From the IMG/VR virus record IMGVR_UViG_3300042691_013609, positions 1 to 64,000 of that record: a stretch of 64,000 nt of DNA. The stretch is one strand, 5' to 3'. The notes beneath the pieces were generated by a model that searched no databases, was not told where the DNA came from, and saw only the letters and a program-made list of their open reading frames with translations. Shown here piece by piece: positions 1 through 8,895 of the stretch. The position numbers were made by a program, and so were the translations under genes. Source of the DNA: a virus. The first letter of the stretch is position 1, and each line of letters begins with the position of its first letter.

Positions 1-2
1 CA

Positions 3-65
3 TTCGACGGATATACAATTGCACAACTCGTCAAGGCTCTCCGTAATATGGGGGCGTTGGAATAA
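3..65 (+). CDS. 3' end of a truncated gene
   Basis: An open frame enters from the left edge and ends with TAA at 63-65. Its last 20 residues are FDGYTIAQLVKALRNMGALE. The fragment is too short to assign a family. It is the best of the three forward frames because its composition is protein-like (an amphipathic helix) and a new gene starts 11 bases later. Confidence 0.3.
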   Translation, partial: FDGYTIAQLVKALRNMGALE

Positions 66-76
66 TACATAAAAAA

Positions 77-247
77 ATGACAATACCAGTAGAATTCGAC
101 CAATTAGACGCAATGATTATTGAGCCAAAAAATATACAAGATATGGATAGGCTTTTCAAAATCATAGCAAAGTCAGGCATAAAAGCCAACTATACATTTA
201 CTACAATCAAAAATTTAAAAAGCAAAAATATAAATTTAGCAACGTGA
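77..247 (+). CDS. small hypothetical protein, 56 aa
   Basis: The gene starts at ATG 77 after an A-rich leader and encodes 56 residues beginning MTIPVEFDQLDAMIIEPKNI. Its TGA (245-247) overlaps the GTG start of the next gene, the tight coupling seen throughout the window. I do not recognise the family. It is soluble and mixed-charge, with no motif I can name. Confidence 0.45.
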   Translation: MTIPVEFDQLDAMIIEPKNIQDMDRLFKIIAKSGIKANYTFTTIKNLKSKNINLAT

Positions 248-552
248 TACACACAACACAACTAACACACAACAGAGCGACGTACAGCGACGTGTACTTG
301 TTCCTGAAGCTATACTTGAACGGACCAGGAACAGCGGAGGCTGAAGCAATGATATACGGCGATCAGGCGATGACTGACCAGATTGGAGCGATGCGGCTAC
401 CTAACTATACCTTCGATCAACTAGGTAATGACCCTATGTTGTTCCTGCACGCGCTAACGATAGAACAATTGCAGGCGGAGAACCCGACGGCTACGATCAC
501 GACTTGTAATCCTGTGATAAATGAAAATGCAGAATCAGACAGTATGGTATAA
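244..552 (+). CDS. hypothetical protein, 102 aa, GTG start
   Basis: The frame opens with GTG at 244, overlapping the previous stop, and encodes 102 residues with an acidic, Ala/Thr-rich composition. Family unknown. Its GC content and codon choice (ACG, GCG, GAC) are clearly richer than the AT-rich genes around it, which suggests a separate origin or constraint. Its 3' end overlaps the next gene by 32 bases. A later start cannot be excluded. Confidence 0.5.
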   Translation: MIHTTQLTHNRATYSDVYLFLKLYLNGPGTAEAEAMIYGDQAMTDQIGAMRLPNYTFDQLGNDPMLFLHALTIEQLQAENPTATITTCNPVINENAESDSMV

Positions 553-895
553 AAGTTGGTGGTTTGGAATAGTAATAATGTTATGTATTATATTGTTTAC
601 AACATATGCTATTACTAAAACTACTCAATTTCTAAACTACAGAGAATATTTAAAAACTGAAATAGACTCATTACAAAATCAGGTTAAAGTACTTAATAAG
701 TCAATAGAGAACCTGGAATATAAAAGAGATTCAATAAGAATCATAAGACAAAAAATATCTATACAATCAGAGTTAGAAGCATTAAAAAAGTTAGCTAAAG
801 AATATGAGGCTTTGAAATCTGAGAAACTAGTTGTCAATGACTCAATAAGTTTAGAAGACTTACATATTTTTTACCTAAAACAGATTAATAAATGA
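521..895 (+). CDS. single-span membrane protein with coiled coil
   Basis: The protein has 124 residues. Residues about 13-32 form one hydrophobic span (FGIVIMLCIILFTTYAI), followed by a long heptad-like helix (about 40-105) rich in Lys, Glu, Leu and Ile. This is the architecture of a phage inner-membrane spanin or a small virion membrane protein. The next gene, overlapping at 892-895, also pairs a membrane-type signal with a coiled coil, so the two may work together. The function is inferred from architecture only. Confidence 0.6.
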   Translation: MKMQNQTVWYKSWWFGIVIMLCIILFTTYAITKTTQFLNYREYLKTEIDSLQNQVKVLNKSIENLEYKRDSIRIIRQKISIQSELEALKKLAKEYEALKSEKLVVNDSISLEDLHIFYLKQINK

Positions 896-1350
896 GATAT
901 TTATGTACAATAGCTTTTATTTTTTCATGTATCTTTTTAAGCGGCCAAAGTCTGCCGACATACAGTCAAAAAGATAGTACATTTACATTCTCCTTCCAAC
1001 AGTCTTTAAAGGTAGCTAAGAGATTAGAGTTTTCAGATAAACTACAAAGAGAAGTAGATATATTAAAAGAATCTTTAGGGCACCAAAGTTTAGCAATGCA
1101 AAAGTTAGAATTAAGGGATACTTTGATGCAGATGGAGTTAAAGAAGTCCTATGAAATAGAAAAGGTTCTAAATGATAGGCTTAGGGTATCGGATGAAATA
1201 ATTGGTAACTACAAGGCTTTAGTATTCTCAGCAGAAGAACAATTAAAGTCGGAACAAAAAAAGACAAAAGACCAAGAAATTTGGAAAAATGTCTACAAGT
1301 ATGGTTACCCAGCTTTAATAGGAGTAGTCACATTTTTTATTTTAAAATAG
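892..1350 (+). CDS. exported coiled-coil protein with C-terminal anchor
   Basis: The protein has 152 residues. The N-terminus (MRYLCTIAFIFSCIFLSGQS) looks like a signal peptide. A long charged helix lies in the middle (about 40-130) and a hydrophobic segment at the C-terminus (about 137-151, ending FFILK). ATG overlaps the previous TGA. It could be the partner of the preceding membrane coiled-coil protein, for example spanin-like, but no lysis gene is adjacent. The lysin-like gene is at 39.9-40.4 kb. Confidence 0.6.
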   Translation: MRYLCTIAFIFSCIFLSGQSLPTYSQKDSTFTFSFQQSLKVAKRLEFSDKLQREVDILKESLGHQSLAMQKLELRDTLMQMELKKSYEIEKVLNDRLRVSDEIIGNYKALVFSAEEQLKSEQKKTKDQEIWKNVYKYGYPALIGVVTFFILK

Positions 1351-1351
1351 G

Positions 1352-2227
1352 ATGGAAGACCAAATAACATGTTGTAACGAAAAGAAAGTTGAATCTATTC
1401 ATACTTATAGGAGTATAGATGAGCTTACTTACAAAATTAAAAGTAGGTTATCCTACTTAGCTAATTTAAAAATTAGAAATTTATTTTATGGGTATCATCC
1501 AGAACACTATGTAGATGATGAAATAAATAAACTTTCTGTTTTAAAGGGTTCTTTAGACCGGGTTAAGAAAAGCTTCCTGCATATACAGAAGAGTTGCTTA
1601 GACGATGAGACAATTCAAAAGATTGTAGAGAAAGCCAACAAAATTGTCGGTAAGGAATCATGCCCTAAGAAAAGAGCAGATATAAAAATAGGCGAAGAGG
1701 ACTTAAATAGTTACCTATCAAAAGGTCCAAGATGTGTAAGTTATGACACATGGAATGAGTTCTCAAGATTTATCTGCGGAAGAATAGGGTTTACATTAAC
1801 TGCGGAAAGAGAGATATGCGATATAGCTTTTGAGATTTCCAGAAACATAATAAGTTGTAACCTACTTTACTCACTCTCTGTTTATAAAGAAATGTGCGAT
1901 TTAAAGTACAAAGTAAACAGAACTAAAGAAGAGTGTAAGATAGACTACAAACTTTTAATGGAAAAGAATCCAACATGTGATTTAGAGTTTAAGTCTTACT
2001 TGTCATATGTGCATAAGCACAATCTTTCATTCCCTATTATAGATGAAGTATATTCAAGCGGATTATCTTTATTAGAGCAGGACGGAGAAGTTTTCTTGTG
2101 CACCGCGCTAAATAATTACAACCTAATGAAGATTGCGCCTAATGATTTAGAAGAGCTCCTGAATTTAGGATTTGTCGTTGAATTAAACAAATTTGATATA
2201 ACGGCAGATTACAAAAAGTATATATAA
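1352..2227 (+). CDS. hypothetical protein, 291 aa
   Basis: Unrecognised protein with an unusual number of cysteines (CC near residue 7, then scattered to about residue 252). The N-terminal half is helical and Lys-rich. No signal peptide or membrane segment is visible. It follows the membrane/coiled-coil pair with one base of spacing and precedes the giant Cys-rich adhesin, so a role in the tail or adhesion module is possible but unproven. Confidence 0.55.
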   Translation: MEDQITCCNEKKVESIHTYRSIDELTYKIKSRLSYLANLKIRNLFYGYHPEHYVDDEINKLSVLKGSLDRVKKSFLHIQKSCLDDETIQKIVEKANKIVGKESCPKKRADIKIGEEDLNSYLSKGPRCVSYDTWNEFSRFICGRIGFTLTAEREICDIAFEISRNIISCNLLYSLSVYKEMCDLKYKVNRTKEECKIDYKLLMEKNPTCDLEFKSYLSYVHKHNLSFPIIDEVYSSGLSLLEQDGEVFLCTALNNYNLMKIAPNDLEELLNLGFVVELNKFDITADYKKYI

Positions 2228-2258
2228 ATTAACCACATTAAACTAGAAAAAAATTATA

Positions 2259-5200
2259 ATGGCGAACGTAACGTTAAACTTTTCAAATGTTACCAATAAT
2301 GGTAAGCCATGTAAGGATCCAGTAATTCTTATTTTGGGTTCAGACAACGTTGCCTTTCCTTGTGGGGATAAGGTAGACGCAAATGGCAACATAAAGCTTA
2401 CGGTACCAGACTCTATCTTTGAAGGAAGGCAGTGTATTTCTGGTGTCATTAAGTGTTCTGAATGTGATTCCTGTAAAGAACAGGATTTCACTATTTGTCT
2501 ATGTGACGAAAACAATCCATGCGAGGCTTGCCAAGAGTGCGTAGGTGGAGTTTGTATTGACAAGTGCCCCGACCAGAAATGTGTCAATGGTGCATGTTGT
2601 GATTGCGAAACTTCATCTGATTGCGGTAATGGTTACCTTTGTAATGGATGTAATTGTATTTGTCCAACAGGAATAAAGGATAGTCAAGGAAATTGTGTGC
2701 AGTGTTTAACAAACCAGCAGTGCGGACCTTGCGAAGAGTGTGTAAATGGTGAGTGTGTTTCTACTTGTGCAGATGGTCTTGTTTGCGGACCTAACGGTTG
2801 TACTTGTCCTGCGGGCACAGAATGGGATCCTATCACATTAAAGTGTAAAGCAATTGAGTGCTCTTCAGACAAAGATTGTCCTGAGTGCCAAGTTTGTGTT
2901 AATGGAGAATGTGTTCCTATCAAGTGCCCAGAAGGGATGAAGTGCGTAAATGGGGAATGCGTTCCTTGGCCATGTGATAAGCCATGTAATAATGGTGCAG
3001 ACTGTGGAGAAGGTTGCGGATGTTTAGACGGTCAATGTATTCCTTGTGAATTACTTGATTGTAAAAACGTAGATTCGCCTTTATATGGTAGGTGTGCAGA
3101 AGTGCCTGGTTGCGAATGTAGAGGAGAAGCCTGTGTAGGCGTTGCTAATTGTGGTGAATACTGCGATGAGTTTAATCCTTGTACAACTCCTGGATGTACT
3201 TGTTATAATAACACTTGTGTAAGCTGTTCTAATTTCGAGTGTACAGACACAGAGGGCGGATGTACGAGCTATGATGGTTGTGCTTGCGATGATGCTGGAA
3301 ATTGCGTTGGAGATGCGGCGGGCCCTTGTAGAGATACTTTAAAAATTACAAAGAAAGAAGATTGCTCTGTTGGCACTGGTTGTGCTTTAGTTGCAGATCT
3401 TACTTTAGAAAAGCCTTGTGGTTGTGACGCTATCCGTTTTGAAACTAAGAACATAAGTACTTGTTCTGCTACTTCTGCTGCAAATGTTGTAGCTGATATG
3501 AAGTTGCAAGTTGAATTATTTAAAGGAAATGCTCCTTACGCAAACTATAAAAATGAAATTACTATTGGTGATAATGAGATCATTTCTGGATCTATTAAAA
3601 CTGTAGTTACTCATTATGATGTAAATAACAATATCTTAAATTCAGTTAATGTTTCGCCAGTAGCCGCAGCAACTATTAATAATAATGTTGTAGCTCCTAT
3701 AGATATTAAGCAAGGAACTCACTTTAAGAAAGAATATACAACCCCTTCTGGAAATCTAGGAACAAGAGTTGTAATTGAATTAAAAGCTGAAGCAATAAGT
3801 ATTGTAAATAGTGGCTGTGTTAAATACGATAATGTTACAATTGCATCTTATGAATTGAACTTTAGAAATGATGCAGGAGCTGTAGAAACATGTGCTAAAC
3901 TTGGAGGAGAATTTGCGTCTATTAAAGAATCTTTTACGAACGATAAAGTATCTAGTAAGAGACCTTTATTCATTTGGAGCAAAGGTATTTCTAACTTTGG
4001 TACTGGTAAGTTTGATGATACGACTACTACGTATAATAAAGGAGGTTGGTTTAGAAAAGCTTATGGAACTCAGACATCAAGTGGCTGGAAAGACGAAATA
4101 AATAGACCACAAGATGGATTATGGAATAACTATAATTATCAAGTAAGAGTAAACTGCGGTTGTTCTACAACAGCTACTCTTAACAATTTAGTTTATTGTT
4201 GTCCAACTGATTTCGTAACAGAGTTAACTGATTGCGGTACTAAGCTAAATATAAATGCATTTAATACTTGTCTTGTAAATCAAAATTTGACATCTTTAGG
4301 ATTGACTAAGTTTCCGGAAGAAGTACAAACTTACTATAAGGCGATTATAAACGGAGGAGAACACGAACTTATTTTAAAACAAGATGGGGGTAACTTGCAG
4401 TCTAATACAAGTTACATACATACTAAGCCAATTTCTAACGTAACATTTAAACAGTTTTACAAAGGAAATGCTATAGTTGCGGAAGCATGTGAAAAATCAT
4501 ATGATTTTACACCTGAGAATAAGCCTGAGTATGATGTCGTTGTCTCTTGCGGATCTGTATCAGTTACTCCTAAAGCAGGTAATCCAAATATAGTATCGGC
4601 TAGCGTGAAGATACTTCCAAACGGTCAAAGTTTAAATCTTTCAAAAGTTGGTAATACGCAGAAGTTTGAAATTTCCTCTGCATCTTTAGCAACAAATGTT
4701 AAAATAGGTTTATACCTTTCTTTCCAAGGAAGCAACTGCCAAGTTTATGATGAGTATGATATTACATGTAATTATACTGCTGAAATAAATCCTTTCGGTA
4801 CTGTTGTTGGTAATTGTACAGTAGATAAAACTGGAATTGCTTGTGGAGATGAAACTGAGTTTATTGCAAAAGCTTTAACTGGATTTACTGCTAATTGTGA
4901 ATTTTCAGAATTTGGTTCTAATATCTGGTTAAAACCAGATACAACTACGGCTGGAAATATAACAAAGAAGTACAAAACAAAACCTTATTCAAAGCTACAA
5001 GTACAAGTTAGAGAGTTAGTTAATGGCAAATATATTTATGCTTTAACTACTTCAGTTGAACTTATAAGCCCTATACAGACAAAAGTAGTATCTGTCCCAA
5101 GATGTGGTGATACAAAAGGTAAGATAACTATATCTGGTACTATTTGCGACTTTGGAAAACCTAAGGATATTGATCTTCCAGTTAATGTTACTTATAAAAT

Positions 5201-7442
5201 AAGTAGTACTAGTACTACTTGGAATACAGAAGTAGTGACAAATGGGTCAAATCCTACAATAACTGTAGAAGTTCCTTTACCAGATCCAGGTCATCCAACT
5301 ATTAAAATAGAAGAATCTTACACAGTTGAAATTATAAAGGACGAAACTTATACTAATCCTTCTTATAATATTAAGAATGGAAAAGGTTTAATGTGTCCGT
5401 TTAAAGAAACTATAAAAGTAACAGAAGGAACTGTCACATTGCAGCCAACAATTGCATTTTCTGGAACTGGCTATTGCCAAGGAGATATAATCCCTTTTGC
5501 TATAAGAAACGGACAAGGATACACATATTCTGTTTCAGTTACTGGTGGTTCTTTGGTCAATCAAGATGGGTCATCAGTTAGTAGTAACCTAGTCGTATCT
5601 TCTGATACGTCATTTAATAACTTTGTTAAACCTACTCTTTCTGGTAATTTAACAATTACTATTACAAATGTAAGTAATGCAGGATCAGGTTGCGTGAAAT
5701 TTAGCCAAGCAAGTGGCAACACAACTATAACTCCGGCTCATTATTTGATAACATCTAATGCTGTATGTAGAAATACAACTAAAGTTAATTTCTTTTTAGT
5801 TTTAGGAGGTAACGGTACAGCAGCCCCAATAAGCCCTTCTGAAGGTCCGTTTACTTTTAACTCAACGACTAATAAATGGGAGCTTCTTAATGTAGATGCG
5901 TTACCAGTTGTAGATCCTAATAGTCCACCTAAGTTACAAGTACTTTTAAACCCAATATCAGCAGCTTGCCTAGAAATTGTAGAAATACCTTACCCTGATT
6001 GTGATGCTGCAAGAAATTGCCCAACAGGAAATCAAGTTGTGAATATAGTAGCTAGCCCACAAATACCAACATGTGGTGTAGGTCAAACAGTTACTATGAG
6101 TTTTGTAAGTTCTAGTCTTGGTGTGTTAGATGGAGAACAATATGCTTGGTATGAAGATTTAGGTACATCAGAAGTACTTGTGCCAATAATTGGATATCCA
6201 AACCCAGGCGCTATCGGAACTGGAAATAATATACCAAACTTGGTAGTCGCATCTACAGTTGAGCAAAGAGCTTATAAACTTAGATTATCATTATATGGAG
6301 GTGAATGTGAATATGATTCTGATCCATTATTAGTATACTCTGGTGGAGAAGTAGATTCAAACTTCTTTGGACCTGGTATATCTCCTGACACAACAAATAT
6401 AGTTCCAGGATCTAGTTATAGTTACACAGCTGTGTCATATCCAGATGCAAACTATGTTTGGGATTTAACCTTGCCAGATGGGTCTGTTGTAAATATAGGT
6501 ACCGGGATAAACGTAGCAATTGTTAGTACAAATCTTTTCCAATCAGGTGTAAACCAGATAACACTTACTGTGACTAGAAATGGTTGTACTTCTACAACTA
6601 CGCTTCCAATAAATGTTCCATTAAATTGTAGTGGTTTATCAGCAGTTATAGGCACGTCAAGTTCTGCTACTAATCAAATACAATGTAGTAGTATTGAATT
6701 AAAGAGTTTAGCTAACCCATCAGGGTCTCCAATTATAAATTATGATTGGCAAATTGATTCTGGTTCAGGATTTGTTACTGTCCAATCAGGTGCTGGATTA
6801 GTATCCTCTTTAGATACAGTAATTGTTAATGCGGGTGATACTGTAGACATAAGACTTTATATACAATTAGCTAATAATTGCGATTTTACAACTCTTCCAA
6901 TAACATTTACTAGATGTGCTTGTTTATGCGATCAATCTAATATTTGTAAAACTTCAGATATTACAATATCAGGAAATAACGGAGGAGGACTAGTATATAC
7001 TTCATCAGTTTTCACCACAAATAAGAACATAGAATTTGTTACTAGTACAAATAGTTGGTTAGCTTCCGCAACTGAAAATTATAAAATTGTAGCTGTAAAT
7101 GGTCTTGTAGAGACAGTTTTATTGGAAACTGGATATCCATTTGAAACAAGTAATGCTGGTGATTGTGTTAGGATTAACAATTGTCCAACATTACCCCCTG
7201 CTCCTGGATCTAACTGTGTTGATTTAGGACCTTCCACAATTACACCAGGTGTTACTAATATAGGTTCGCTTGTTCCAGTTAACGCTGGTTCTGTACCAGT
7301 TATAGTTAATTTATATAATAATATACAGATACAATTAGAGTTCACAGTTACTATACCATCAGGATCATTTTTAAGAGTGTATCATAACGATAGTTCTTGT
7401 ACAAGCCAACTTAGTTGGTTATTTAAAATGACTTGTGTATAA
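2259..7442 (+). CDS. giant cysteine-rich EGF-like adhesin / tail-fibre candidate
   Basis: The protein has 1727 residues. Residues about 60-360 consist of repeated short disulfide-type modules (for example CVNGECV, CNGCNCICP, CPEGMKCVNGECV), closely resembling EGF or antistasin-like repeats. The rest is beta-rich, Thr/Asn/Ser-rich sequence with widely spaced Cys pairs and Ig/PKD-like stretches (around residue 1387, YSYTAVSYPDANYVWDL). It ends with Cys near the C-terminus. There is no classical signal peptide, as expected for a virion protein. A strong terminator follows directly, so this is the last gene of its unit. Role inferred: host-surface binding fibre or decoration protein. Adhesin is a fold-level guess, not a family match. 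Confidence 0.6.
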   Translation: MANVTLNFSNVTNNGKPCKDPVILILGSDNVAFPCGDKVDANGNIKLTVPDSIFEGRQCISGVIKCSECDSCKEQDFTICLCDENNPCEACQECVGGVCIDKCPDQKCVNGACCDCETSSDCGNGYLCNGCNCICPTGIKDSQGNCVQCLTNQQCGPCEECVNGECVSTCADGLVCGPNGCTCPAGTEWDPITLKCKAIECSSDKDCPECQVCVNGECVPIKCPEGMKCVNGECVPWPCDKPCNNGADCGEGCGCLDGQCIPCELLDCKNVDSPLYGRCAEVPGCECRGEACVGVANCGEYCDEFNPCTTPGCTCYNNTCVSCSNFECTDTEGGCTSYDGCACDDAGNCVGDAAGPCRDTLKITKKEDCSVGTGCALVADLTLEKPCGCDAIRFETKNISTCSATSAANVVADMKLQVELFKGNAPYANYKNEITIGDNEIISGSIKTVVTHYDVNNNILNSVNVSPVAAATINNNVVAPIDIKQGTHFKKEYTTPSGNLGTRVVIELKAEAISIVNSGCVKYDNVTIASYELNFRNDAGAVETCAKLGGEFASIKESFTNDKVSSKRPLFIWSKGISNFGTGKFDDTTTTYNKGGWFRKAYGTQTSSGWKDEINRPQDGLWNNYNYQVRVNCGCSTTATLNNLVYCCPTDFVTELTDCGTKLNINAFNTCLVNQNLTSLGLTKFPEEVQTYYKAIINGGEHELILKQDGGNLQSNTSYIHTKPISNVTFKQFYKGNAIVAEACEKSYDFTPENKPEYDVVVSCGSVSVTPKAGNPNIVSASVKILPNGQSLNLSKVGNTQKFEISSASLATNVKIGLYLSFQGSNCQVYDEYDITCNYTAEINPFGTVVGNCTVDKTGIACGDETEFIAKALTGFTANCEFSEFGSNIWLKPDTTTAGNITKKYKTKPYSKLQVQVRELVNGKYIYALTTSVELISPIQTKVVSVPRCGDTKGKITISGTICDFGKPKDIDLPVNVTYKISSTSTTWNTEVVTNGSNPTITVEVPLPDPGHPTIKIEESYTVEIIKDETYTNPSYNIKNGKGLMCPFKETIKVTEGTVTLQPTIAFSGTGYCQGDIIPFAIRNGQGYTYSVSVTGGSLVNQDGSSVSSNLVVSSDTSFNNFVKPTLSGNLTITITNVSNAGSGCVKFSQASGNTTITPAHYLITSNAVCRNTTKVNFFLVLGGNGTAAPISPSEGPFTFNSTTNKWELLNVDALPVVDPNSPPKLQVLLNPISAACLEIVEIPYPDCDAARNCPTGNQVVNIVASPQIPTCGVGQTVTMSFVSSSLGVLDGEQYAWYEDLGTSEVLVPIIGYPNPGAIGTGNNIPNLVVASTVEQRAYKLRLSLYGGECEYDSDPLLVYSGGEVDSNFFGPGISPDTTNIVPGSSYSYTAVSYPDANYVWDLTLPDGSVVNIGTGINVAIVSTNLFQSGVNQITLTVTRNGCTSTTTLPINVPLNCSGLSAVIGTSSSATNQIQCSSIELKSLANPSGSPIINYDWQIDSGSGFVTVQSGAGLVSSLDTVIVNAGDTVDIRLYIQLANNCDFTTLPITFTRCACLCDQSNICKTSDITISGNNGGGLVYTSSVFTTNKNIEFVTSTNSWLASATENYKIVAVNGLVETVLLETGYPFETSNAGDCVRINNCPTLPPAPGSNCVDLGPSTITPGVTNIGSLVPVNAGSVPVIVNLYNNIQIQLEFTVTIPSGSFLRVYHNDSSCTSQLSWLFKMTCV

Positions 7443-7450
7443 TAAATTAT

Positions 7451-7480
7451 TAGCCCCGTCTGAAATATGGCGGGGCTTTA
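7451..7480 (+). terminator. hairpin terminator after the adhesin gene
   Basis: Perfect 7-bp stem AGCCCCG/CGGGGCT (7452-7458 with 7471-7477) closing a 12-base loop, followed by TTAAAT. It lies 8 bases after the adhesin stop codon. Confidence 0.75.
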
Positions 7481-7501
7481 AATAAAAATAAAATAAATAA
7501 A

Positions 7502-8533
7502 ATGGCATCATTTTTTACAAATCCTTCAGATATAAACTACCATTCAGGTTCTTCGGTAGGACCTATAAAAAATGGTGATACGCAAACTTCAGTTAATGAG
7601 AAGTTGGCGGCGGAAATAGAATCTTTAAAGAATCAATTATCACAACTATCTAATTCAAAACCAGTATCTACAACAGATGCTATAGAGAATAAGTCTGGGT
7701 TTGGTATCAGCGATACATTTATATCGACAGATAGCAAAGTTAAAGTTACTACAAAGCCGGGCGCAGCAAGTGTAGATGTATTTTATGATTTAACAGAAGC
7801 GCTTGGCAAAGATACGAAAATTTTTAATAAAGTCACGATTGAAGGTGTTAAAAATGGGTTAAATTCTATAATTGTAGATTCTGATAAAATTTCATCAGGA
7901 TTTTCTTTATCACCAGATAGTTTCCCAGCATCTTTATCAGTTGATCTAAGAAAGAAAACAGAATCTGGAGATGTATTTTTGTCAGCAAAAGTATCTTTAA
8001 ATCCATTTGGCGAAAGCAGTTCAAATGTTTTATACGCTAGAAAATTTGGCGGAACAGACTTGAATACACAAACAAAGGTAAACGACTTTTTGTTTAATAG
8101 ATTAAAGGATGTAGAAAGTTCTTCAACAAAAGAAGTGCAACTTGGAAGCGAAACAAAGTCTTTACAGGATGCTTTTAATTCTATAATGAGTGAATTAGAT
8201 AAGTTAAGAAACCAAGACTTATCTTCAGCTATTGTAAAGTCAGGAACAACAGAAGTAAAACTAGTTGATATTATTACATCGGCTATGCCTAGTTTATCAC
8301 AAACAAGTAATACTTCTGCTCAAAACTCCGGATCATCCACATCAACTAGTTCCTCTTCTTCAAGTACAGGAACTACAAATAACACAAGCAGTACAAATAC
8401 AGGAGGCGGAACAGCATCTGAAAATGATGCCTCTTCTACTATTAAAGATACCACTAGTTCTACTAATACTACTCTTTCTAAAGATACAGGTTCAGTATTA
8501 GATATTATCAGTGGTATATCTGTTACTAGATAA
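7502..8533 (+). CDS. coiled-coil protein with Ser/Thr-rich tail, 343 aa
   Basis: Starts 20 bases after a terminator. Residues about 29-50 form a short coiled coil. The middle is mixed beta/helix, and residues about 275-330 are low-complexity Ser/Thr/Asn/Gly. Family unknown; it could be a fibre-associated or trimerising virion protein, given its neighbour. The 33-bp repeat starts 4 bases after its stop codon. Confidence 0.6.
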   Translation: MASFFTNPSDINYHSGSSVGPIKNGDTQTSVNEKLAAEIESLKNQLSQLSNSKPVSTTDAIENKSGFGISDTFISTDSKVKVTTKPGAASVDVFYDLTEALGKDTKIFNKVTIEGVKNGLNSIIVDSDKISSGFSLSPDSFPASLSVDLRKKTESGDVFLSAKVSLNPFGESSSNVLYARKFGGTDLNTQTKVNDFLFNRLKDVESSSTKEVQLGSETKSLQDAFNSIMSELDKLRNQDLSSAIVKSGTTEVKLVDIITSAMPSLSQTSNTSAQNSGSSTSTSSSSSSTGTTNNTSSTNTGGGTASENDASSTIKDTTSSTNTTLSKDTGSVLDIISGISVTR

Positions 8534-8536
8534 CAT

Positions 8537-8569
8537 CCTGAGTTTATTTATACTGCTCAATTTTAGAAT
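8537..8569 (+). repeat. 33-bp dispersed repeat, copy A
   Basis: The 33 bases here are identical to the reverse complement of 62554-62586. Weaker identity continues on both sides (about 8532-8581). It begins right after the stop of the 343-residue gene and lies about 130 bases upstream of the small lipoprotein gene. The ends TGAG and CTCA are complementary. The same position, directly after a TAA stop, is seen at copy B. Candidate phage promoter, operator, processing or recombination site. Confidence 0.85.
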
Positions 8570-8653
8570 TCATTGAAAATCAGCAAGATAATATAATAAG
8601 TTAATTAATTGTTAATATAGACTAAAATAAAGCATTTATAACAAAAACATTCG

Positions 8654-8661
8654 TATATTTG
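8654..8661 (+). promoter_or_regulatory. possible Bacteroidetes -7 box (TATATTTG)
   Basis: TATATTTG fits TAnnTTTG and lies about 40 bases before the ATG of the lipoprotein gene, in a 167-base gap after the 343-residue gene. No convincing TTG element is found 19-21 bases upstream, so activation or a phage factor may be needed. Confidence 0.45.
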
Positions 8662-8700
8662 CATTTGAATAGTATTTTATAATTTAACACTTAATTTCTT

Positions 8701-8880
8701 ATGAACAGAAGAAATCTTTATTTGGCAATGTTTTGTTGTTTAGTTTTTTGCTCAGTATCTTACTTTAGCTGTAAGCCAAGTTGCGAAACTTCACAGGAAG
8801 ACTGTGAAACTACAGAAACTCAAGTAGATAGCACATCAATTCAAGCTGACACAACAAATCAGAGCTTGTTAATTCAGTAA
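8701..8880 (+). CDS. small putative lipoprotein, 59 aa
   Basis: ATG 8701 opens a 59-residue frame ending TAA 8878-8880. It has a basic N-terminus (MNRRN), a hydrophobic stretch (residues about 6-22) and a lipobox-like SYFSC with Cys 24, then an acidic Thr/Ser/Gln-rich tail with more cysteines. This is a typical small Bacteroidetes or phage lipoprotein layout. It has its own upstream gap with a promoter-like box and may be a superinfection-exclusion or lysis-accessory protein; the function is only a guess. Confidence 0.6.
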   Translation: MNRRNLYLAMFCCLVFCSVSYFSCKPSCETSQEDCETTETQVDSTSIQADTTNQSLLIQ

Positions 8881-8895
8881 TTAAAATTTTTTAGA

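Noticed and set aside
7502-8533. Second frame at 8265-8501 within the Ser-rich tail
   Set aside because: It is a Leu/His-rich shadow of the low-complexity Ser/Thr repeat in the main frame.
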